From assembly GCA_004525275.1 (NCBI GenBank), contig SPCO01000041.1, positions 1 through 9,685 on the forward strand: a stretch of DNA of 9,685 nt. The letters run 5' to 3'. The translations under genes were made by a program, and so were the position numbers. This stretch comes from Thermomicrobiales bacterium. Its GTDB lineage: Bacteria; Chloroflexota; Limnocylindria; Limnocylindrales; CSP1-4. Numbering within the stretch: the stretch's first letter is position 1; every line of letters starts with the position of its first letter. A model generated the notes under the pieces. That model was not told the origin of the DNA. It searched no databases and saw only the letters and a program-made list of their open reading frames with translations. This document shows, one piece after another, positions 1 through 5,130 of this stretch.

Positions 1-1778
1 ATCCCGCCCCGGGCGACTTCGAAGACCGCGGTGTCGACGGTCGGGTTCTGGAGCACCATCTGGGCCGACTTCGGCCCGGACATGTCGCCCCGCTTGATCA
101 GCCGGCCGTCGACGACGATGCCGTCCGTGGAGGTCATCCCGACCCGTCGGCCCATGAGCTTGAGGATGTGGGCGATCATCCGGACGGTCGTCGTTTTGCC
201 GTTCGTGCCGGTCACCGCGATGATCGGGATCCGGGCAGACGAGCCCGATGGGAAGAGCGAATCGATGACCGGTCGCGCCACATATTGCGGCTCACCCTCG
301 GTCGGGTGCGTGTGCATCCGGAAGCCGGGCGCGGCATTGACCTCCACGATCGCGCCACCGGTCTCGCGAACCGGGCTGGTGATGTCCGGACAGATGAAGT
401 CGATGCCTGCGACATCGAGCCCGACGATCCGAGCGGCGGTCTCGGCGATCTCGACATTGTCCGGATGCGCTTCGATTGTCCGATCGATGGACGTGCCACC
501 GGTCGACATGTTGCCGGTCAGTGCGAGCTTGAGCCAGGTCCCATCCGGGGGGATGTCGTGGGGCTTGAAGCCCTGGGCGGAGAGGAGTTCCTCGGCCGCC
601 TCGTCGAGCCTGATGCGGGTCAGGACCTTCTCGTGGCCGATGCCGCGCCGCGGATCGCTGTTGGCGATATCCACGAGCTCTCGGACCGTGTGCTCGCCGT
701 CGCCGGTCACCGAGGCTGGGACCCGCTCGGCGATGGCGGCCATCTTGCCGCCGATGACCAGGCAGCGGTAGTCGTTGCCCGCGACGTAGGACTCGACGAT
801 CACGTCGCCCCCCCGGCTCTGGGCGAGCGCCCCGTGGAAGGCGGCCCGAACGGCATCCTCGGATCGCAGGTCGAGGTGGACCCCACGTCCGTGGTTGCCG
901 TCGAGGGGCTTGACGACGCATGGGAAGCCCAACCGGCGGGCAACGTCGACTGCGCCATCCTCCGAGGTGACCACGTCGGCGCGCGGGACAGGCAAGCCGG
1001 CCGAATCGAGCAGCCGATTGGTCAGGCTCTTGTCCGAGGCGACGTCCACGCCGATGGCCGAGGTCTGTGACGTCATCGTTGCCCGGATTCGCTCCTGATG
1101 CACGCCATGACCGAACTGCACGAGCGAATGGCGATCGAGGCGGAAGAACGGGATATCCCGGCTGACCGCTTCGTCGATGAGCGCCTGGGTGGATGGCCCG
1201 AACGCCTGGCGCTCGGCCACCCGGATGAGTCCCTCCAACTCCGAGGCGAAATCGAAGAAGACCGCTGGGTCGTCGGGCGCGACGAGGTGGTTGACGAGCG
1301 CGATGGCCATCCGGCCAGCCTCCAGCCCGACGGTCTCCTCCCGATACTCGAAGATGCAGTTGTACTGGCCGACCGGACCAGCGGCTCGGGTCTTGCCGTG
1401 TCGGACGTCGGTCCCGGCCAGGTTCTGGAACTCGAGCGCGACGTGCTCGGCGATGTGGGCGGCCCAGGTTCCCTCGCGAAGGCGGGTCACGAACCCGCCT
1501 CGGCGACCGAGCGAGCAGGCATGATCCTCCAGGGTCGGGAGGAGCGCGATCAGGGCCTCTGTGAAGTCCGGCAGCAGATTCGACGGGTACTGCTCCAGCA
1601 CGCCGAGATCCACCAGCAGCCGGATGACCGGCTCGCGCGCCCAGTAATTGGGTCCACGAAGGACGCGAGTCTCGAGGATCCGGAGCGTCGGTGCCGCGGC
1701 AGTCGATGGCGTGGGTTTGGCCCGCTTTGACCGCTTCGCGCGGGTAGCCGACGGGGTACCAGCCACGGTGTCAGCCAC
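1..1778 (-). CDS. cphA: Cyanophycin synthetase, C-terminus beyond the left edge
   Basis: CphA polymerises cyanophycin in the cytoplasm: ATP-dependent addition of Asp to the backbone and of Arg to each Asp side chain. I translated 592 residues in one open frame from the GTG at 1778. The N-terminal domain holds LETRVLRGPNYW (about 35-46) and H108-x-x-E111-H112-x-x-x-E116, which in studied CphA1 proteins is, as I recall, the metal site that makes primers. The ATP-grasp domain (about 240-500) has VVKPLDGNHGRGV near 287 and EVNAAPGFRMH near 478. The Mur-ligase-like domain begins near 510 with an intact P-loop GTNGKT at 524-529 and continues to AVFEVARGG at the edge. Family members have about 870-900 residues, so roughly 300 are missing here. 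The intact P-loop favours CphA1 over the dipeptide-using CphA2. The GTG start is chosen for its strong ribosome binding site. It adds about 30 Ala/Lys/Arg-rich residues before the conserved domain. The gene follows cphB by 43 bp, probably in one operon. Confidence 0.96.
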   Translation of the reverse strand, partial: MADTVAGTPSATRAKRSKRAKPTPSTAAAPTLRILETRVLRGPNYWAREPVIRLLVDLGVLEQYPSNLLPDFTEALIALLPTLEDHACSLGRRGGFVTRLREGTWAAHIAEHVALEFQNLAGTDVRHGKTRAAGPVGQYNCIFEYREETVGLEAGRMAIALVNHLVAPDDPAVFFDFASELEGLIRVAERQAFGPSTQALIDEAVSRDIPFFRLDRHSLVQFGHGVHQERIRATMTSQTSAIGVDVASDKSLTNRLLDSAGLPVPRADVVTSEDGAVDVARRLGFPCVVKPLDGNHGRGVHLDLRSEDAVRAAFHGALAQSRGGDVIVESYVAGNDYRCLVIGGKMAAIAERVPASVTGDGEHTVRELVDIANSDPRRGIGHEKVLTRIRLDEAAEELLSAQGFKPHDIPPDGTWLKLALTGNMSTGGTSIDRTIEAHPDNVEIAETAARIVGLDVAGIDFICPDITSPVRETGGAIVEVNAAPGFRMHTHPTEGEPQYVARPVIDSLFPSGSSARIPIIAVTGTNGKTTTVRMIAHILKLMGRRVGMTSTDGIVVDGRLIKRGDMSGPKSAQMVLQNPTVDTAVFEVARGG

Positions 1779-1790
1779 GGGACTCCTCCT
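1779..1790 (-). promoter_or_regulatory. Ribosome binding site of cphA
   Basis: On the minus strand the bases directly before the GTG at 1778 read AGGAGGAGTCCC. This is a near-perfect Shine-Dalgarno sequence with a spacer of four to six bases. It decides the start of cphA in favour of this GTG and therefore supports translation of the basic leader. Confidence 0.8.
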
Positions 1791-1821
1791 CTGTCGGGCG
1801 GTCCGGGACCGACCGTTCTCG

Positions 1822-2658
1822 TTAGCTTGAGGCGGCCTCGCCACCCGGCAACGCATGCAGGCTGGGCGTGACCACTCGCGCCCGATGTCGCAGATCAAAA
1901 CGGTAGCCGGACGGCATCGAATGCAGGACGACGCCGCTGATCATCAACGGCCGGTGACCATGGACCTCCCAGGCATCGGTCTCCGAGCGAGAACCGTCGA
2001 CGACCGTGATGGAGCCCCGTCCGATGACCTCCATGATGTGATCCGGCCCGACCACCCCGGCGGTGTCTTCGTCGACACCCAGCCCGAGCAGGCTCGGGTT
2101 CTGGGCGATGAGACTGAGCAGCCGGCCGAGGCGGTTTCTCTGCTGGAAATGCTGATCGATGATGACCCCCGGGAGCACCCCGAGGCCGGCCGCGATCTGG
2201 GCCATCCGGTGTTTCGTGGTTGCCCCAGATGCCCCAAAGGCGATCATGTGGCTGGACATGGCCGATGCCCCGGCCGACGTACCGGCCACGACGGCACCGT
2301 CCTGGAACCGATCCAGGACGGCGTCGGCCAGGCGCGTTCCACCGATCGTCGACGACAGCCGGAGCTGATTGCCGCCCGTCAGGAACACGCCGGTCGTGTC
2401 GTGGATCGACGCGACCGTGGCTTCGTCGTTCGCCTGCGGCCGGGTAACGGCATGGATGGGTCGAACCCGGGTGACACCCAGCTCACCGAAGACGGCTCGG
2501 TATCGTTCACCGGCCTCGAGGCCGAGTGACGAGGCGGTGCTGATGACGGCGATGGTCGCATTCTCGCCACCAGCGAGCTCGACGAATCGGCTCAGGATGA
2601 GGCGGTCGCGGACCTTGTCTTCAGCACCGCCGATGATGATGACGGTTCCATCGGCCAT
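1822..2658 (-). CDS. cphB: Cyanophycinase
   Basis: A cytoplasmic serine peptidase (family S51) that cleaves cyanophycin into beta-Asp-Arg dipeptides, which an isoaspartyl dipeptidase then splits. From the ATG at 2658 the protein has 278 residues, a normal length. It opens with GTVIIIGGAEDK (4-15). The FLTGGNQLRL motif lies at 92-101, with Asn where many homologues have Asp (GGDQ). The nucleophile elbow GTSAGAS puts Ser at 128. DQHF gives His170 and GVDEDTA gives Glu197. These three match, with a constant offset of four, the Ser132/His174/Glu201 triad I recall for Synechocystis CphB, so the enzyme should be active. A TTG eight codons upstream (2682) would give a longer form. I prefer the ATG because conserved sequence begins there and a TATACT box would place transcription start at about this codon. 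cphA follows after 43 bp on the same strand. Confidence 0.95.
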   Translation of the reverse strand: MADGTVIIIGGAEDKVRDRLILSRFVELAGGENATIAVISTASSLGLEAGERYRAVFGELGVTRVRPIHAVTRPQANDEATVASIHDTTGVFLTGGNQLRLSSTIGGTRLADAVLDRFQDGAVVAGTSAGASAMSSHMIAFGASGATTKHRMAQIAAGLGVLPGVIIDQHFQQRNRLGRLLSLIAQNPSLLGLGVDEDTAGVVGPDHIMEVIGRGSITVVDGSRSETDAWEVHGHRPLMISGVVLHSMPSGYRFDLRHRARVVTPSLHALPGGEAASS

Positions 2659-2667
2659 GTTCGGCGG

Positions 2668-2675
2668 AGTATAGC
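2668..2675. promoter_or_regulatory. Candidate bidirectional -10 element between cphB and the GT87 gene
   Basis: The plus strand reads AGTATAGC in the middle of a 47-bp divergent gap. Read on the minus strand this contains TATACT (2673 to 2668), five of six bases of the TATAAT consensus. A start about seven bases further would lie within a few bases of the cphB ATG, giving a leaderless or nearly leaderless mRNA. That fits the absence of a Shine-Dalgarno sequence before cphB. Read on the plus strand, TATAGC (2670-2675) is a weaker match and would give a leader of about 20 bases to the GT87 ATG. A poor -35 candidate TTCCAT lies at 2646-2651 for the plus direction. No good -35 is visible for the minus direction. 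This is inferred from sequence only. Confidence 0.4.
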
Positions 2676-2705
2676 CGGGCAACCGACTCGACTACGCGTG
2701 CGAGA

Positions 2706-3662
2706 ATGCCAACTGCCATGAGCACCCCCGTGCCGCCCGATGGTCTGCAACCCGGGAATGGCCTGCAGCCCGTCCCGGGCAGCGCGCGAGGCCGCGGTCG
2801 CATCGTCGTGGATCTGTCCGACATGATCGATCGCGGAACACGTCGGCGAGCCGGGGTCTTTCGACGGGCCCTGCGACGCGAGCTGTCGCGCCTGCACGAG
2901 CCGCGGCGCATCGTCGCGATCGTGCTATTGAGCCTCACGTTTGCGATCGTCCTCTCCGGCCTGCTGGCCCGGGGCGAGGCGGGTGGGGCCGATACAAGGG
3001 CGTACTGGGCGGGCGCCCGACTCTGGTTGAACGGTGGCGATCCCTACCACCCGGTCGGCCCCTTCCTGCCGTACGTCTACGCGCCCTGGATGTTGCCGAT
3101 CTTCGCGCCCTGGGCGATCCTCCCGTGGGACGTCGCATGGTTCATGTGGCGGGTCGGGACCATCCTGTTCCTCCTTTGGACGATCCATTGGGCCTATCGA
3201 CGGCGACCGCTGACGACGGCCGTGATCGTCGCCGCCCTGGCCTTCCCATTCGGAGCCAACCTCGACACGGGGAACATCAATCTTCAGCTCACGTTGATGC
3301 TCTGGGCGGCCCAGTTCACCGGCCCCCGCCTCGGGGGTCTCCTGTGGGCGCTGGCAACATGGATCAAGTGGGTCCCGGCCGTGTTCTGGGTGATCCTGCC
3401 CCACGGCGCGAAACGCTGGGGGCTCTTCTGGCTCGCCGTCTCGGTCGGCCTGAGCCTCCTGACCTTGCCGCTGACGATCATCCAGTTGCAGGCACTCTTT
3501 GGCTTCGGGGCGCGGCCGATCCGACTCGACTTTCTGGTCTACCTGTGGGCGACCGTGCCGTGGTTCTATCGCAAGGACGATCCCTTCGACTTCCTGCGAC
3601 CTGCGACCTGGCGCACCTGGCTGGCGGCGGCGAGCGCCCGCGTTCGGGCGGTGCGCGCCTAG
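2706..3662 (+). CDS. GT87/DUF2029-type polytopic membrane glycosyltransferase, short
   Basis: Family GT87 proteins are GT-C-fold mannosyltransferases that use polyprenyl-phosphate sugars at the outer face of the membrane. The 318-residue protein has a cytosolic-looking N-terminus of about 68 residues (Pro/Gly-rich, then Arg-rich). A first membrane helix follows at about 69-88, then an outside loop with ADTRAYWAGARLWLNGGDPY (95-114). This loop matches the family pattern of Asp, Tyr and G-x-x-PY, and Asp96 is the likely catalytic acid. Further hydrophobic segments lie near 125-140, 142-163, 170-183, 191-205, 209-230, 239-263 and perhaps 274-287. GNINLQLTLMLWAA (189-202) and WALATWIKWVPAVFW (214-228) are also typical. 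Members usually have about 400 residues, so the last helices appear to be missing. A second ATG at 2718 is an equally possible start, and neither has a clear Shine-Dalgarno sequence. The gene diverges from cphB and converges on the transporter gene. Its acceptor is unknown, and an uncharacterised membrane protein of the same fold is the alternative. Confidence 0.72.
   Translation: MPTAMSTPVPPDGLQPGNGLQPVPGSARGRGRIVVDLSDMIDRGTRRRAGVFRRALRRELSRLHEPRRIVAIVLLSLTFAIVLSGLLARGEAGGADTRAYWAGARLWLNGGDPYHPVGPFLPYVYAPWMLPIFAPWAILPWDVAWFMWRVGTILFLLWTIHWAYRRRPLTTAVIVAALAFPFGANLDTGNINLQLTLMLWAAQFTGPRLGGLLWALATWIKWVPAVFWVILPHGAKRWGLFWLAVSVGLSLLTLPLTIIQLQALFGFGARPIRLDFLVYLWATVPWFYRKDDPFDFLRPATWRTWLAAASARVRAVRA
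3659..3662. other. Palindromic CTAG serving as stop codon on both strands
   Basis: The GT87 gene ends with TAG at 3660-3662 and the convergent transporter gene ends with TAG at 3661-3659 on the minus strand. The two stops are the two strands of one CTAG, so the genes overlap by four bases. There is no room between them for a dedicated transcription terminator, and any terminator would have to lie inside the opposing coding sequence. Confidence 0.9.
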
Positions 3663-4996
3663 GTAGTCGGCACCGGAGTGGGGACCAGCGAGTAATCCTC
3701 ACGCCGCCGTTCGTCGACCGGCCGAAGCAGGATCGCGCCGAAACCCATCAGGACGACCGCCATCCAGAGTGCGGCTCGGGGGCCAGACCCATCGAGACCG
3801 GGCCCGCCGACGACATCCATCAGCGTCCCGCCGACGGCGATGGCCAGCACGCCAGCCGAAGCCGTGGCCACGTTCGACAAACCCATGTAGCGGCCGGAGG
3901 AGGCCTTGGGGATGATGTCGGTCATGAGTGCCCAGTCGACGGCGAGAAACGTCCCGGCCGAGATCCCGTAGAGCAACGCGCCAAGGAAGGCCAGTGGCAG
4001 GTTCGGCGCCGCCGCGACGAGGGCGAGCCCGAGCGCACCGATCGCACAACTCGTCCAGATGACTCGCTTGCGACCGACCCGATCCGAGATTCGTGCGGCG
4101 GGCACGACCGACGCGACGGTCCCGAGGGCGACGAGCCCGACCAGCGGGATGAACACGAGGCCGGTGTCCTGCTCGCTCAAGCCCATCGTCCGCGCGAGGT
4201 AGAAGACCGCGAGGCTCGTCAGCACGGAACCGCCCATCAAGATCGCGAGGCGGGAAGCTACCAGCCACAGAAAGCTTCGTTCACGGAGGATATCGGTACC
4301 CCACGCCTCAGCCGCGATCGCACGCCATGGCCGACCGCCGCGCGATTTCGGGGCCGGCCCCTCCCGGACGCGGAGGACGACTGAGAGCATCGTGGCGAGC
4401 TCGAGTACGCCGAGGGCAACGAGTCCGAGTTCGTACTGGTGGAGCGCGACCGCGATCGCAGCGATGGTATAGCCGGACACGACGCCGAGCACCTGCATGA
4501 GGCCGACAAGGGCACTGGCAGTGCCGACCTGTGGGGCCGGCACGAGGTCCGGGACATAGCCCTGGAATGGACCTTGGGCAAAGTTCGAGCTGAACTGGAG
4601 GAGGGCGATAAACGCCGCGATCGCGATCAACGAGTTGCTCGACGCGATCCCGATGAGGAAGACGACGTCGAGGACCGAACCGATGAAGATGTACGGCTTC
4701 CTGCGACCCCAGCGCGAGATCGTGTAATCCGAGATGGAGCCGATGGTCGGCTGCACGATGACCGCGATGATCGCGCCGCTGATGGAGACGAGGAACAGGG
4801 CACGCCCCGCATCCGCCTTTTCGACGAGGCCGGTGAATTCCAGCCTGCCGGCCATGATGAAGCTGAGGCCCGCGAAGATCGACGACAGGCCGAGCCAGTA
4901 GAGGGACATCCGGACGAGCTCGCGGTTCGGCAGCCGGCCCGTCGGGCGACCGCTCCCGCCGTCGACCTCGAGCGAGTCTTTGATCTGCTCGGACAT
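3659..4996 (-). CDS. MFS transporter, SLC45/GPH-like sugar symporter type
   Basis: A 445-residue integral inner-membrane protein with about 12 hydrophobic segments from residue 30 to 425. A hydrophilic centre at about 211-240 separates two six-helix halves. The loop after helix 2 has DYTISRWGRRKPY (90-102), the form of MFS motif A seen in SLC45-like and GPH sugar:cation symporters. The second half carries the matching DRVGRKR (305-311). Also conserved-looking are AQGPFQGYVPDLVP (140-153), a pattern of this group, and DWALMTDIIPK (354-364). These point to proton- or sodium-coupled uptake of a sugar or other small organic solute, but the substrate cannot be read from the sequence. The ATG at 4996 is supported by AGGAG six bases upstream. 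The gene lies 134 bp downstream of lhr on the same strand and shares its stop tetramer with the convergent GT87 gene. The MFS assignment is firm, the subfamily moderate and the substrate unknown. Confidence 0.88.
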   Translation of the reverse strand: MSEQIKDSLEVDGGSGRPTGRLPNRELVRMSLYWLGLSSIFAGLSFIMAGRLEFTGLVEKADAGRALFLVSISGAIIAVIVQPTIGSISDYTISRWGRRKPYIFIGSVLDVVFLIGIASSNSLIAIAAFIALLQFSSNFAQGPFQGYVPDLVPAPQVGTASALVGLMQVLGVVSGYTIAAIAVALHQYELGLVALGVLELATMLSVVLRVREGPAPKSRGGRPWRAIAAEAWGTDILRERSFLWLVASRLAILMGGSVLTSLAVFYLARTMGLSEQDTGLVFIPLVGLVALGTVASVVPAARISDRVGRKRVIWTSCAIGALGLALVAAAPNLPLAFLGALLYGISAGTFLAVDWALMTDIIPKASSGRYMGLSNVATASAGVLAIAVGGTLMDVVGGPGLDGSGPRAALWMAVVLMGFGAILLRPVDERRREDYSLVPTPVPTT

Positions 4997-5002
4997 CAGC
5001 TG

Positions 5003-5007
5003 CTCCT
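5003..5007 (-). promoter_or_regulatory. Ribosome binding site of the MFS gene
   Basis: The minus strand reads AGGAG followed by CAGCTG and then the ATG at 4996. The six-base spacer is ideal and fixes the start of the transporter. Confidence 0.75.
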
Positions 5008-5055
5008 GGCGTGATGGATGCTACGCGGTAGACGCCCATCCTGCGACCTTGTTAC

Positions 5056-5083
5056 GGCACCGATCGGCAGAGCGGGCACCGAT
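5056..5083. repeat. Short direct repeat upstream of the MFS gene
   Basis: GGCACCGAT occurs at 5056-5064 and again at 5075-5083, so the copies start 19 bp apart. They lie about 60-85 bp upstream of the transporter start. Two half-sites nearly two helical turns apart could be an operator, but a repeat this short in GC-rich DNA may be chance. I cannot link it to a regulator. Confidence 0.3.
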
Positions 5084-5130
5084 ACGTCGTCCGGGGCAGG
5101 GCGATCGAGGGAGGCATGTCCCCCGAGCCA

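Larger units (their letters stand above)
4997..5130 (-). other. 134-bp spacer between lhr and the MFS gene
   Basis: This is the largest gap in the window. It must hold the promoter of the transporter unless that gene is read through from lhr. A weak -10-like TAGCAT lies at 5019-5024 on the minus strand with no convincing -35. I see no strong hairpin followed by a T-run that would act as an intrinsic terminator for lhr. The gap also contains a 9-bp direct repeat (5056-5083) and a short frame ending in RTTYRCPLCRSVP at 5054, which is discussed among the findings. Confidence 0.5.

Noticed and set aside
31..1730. Plus-strand frames of 200-300 codons over 31-1730
   Set aside because: They lie antisense to cphA, whose minus-strand translation matches the family throughout. 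The plus-strand products are Arg/Asp/Gly-rich and resemble nothing.
1779..1821. Separate promoter or terminator between cphB and cphA
   Set aside because: The 43-bp gap shows only the ribosome binding site. I see no -10/-35 pair and no hairpin with a T-run, so co-transcription is the simpler reading.
3125..4384. Plus-strand open frame of 419 codons across the GT87-MFS junction
   Set aside because: It runs out of frame through one real gene and antisense to another, and the product is low-complexity and charged. Long shadow frames are common in GC-rich DNA.
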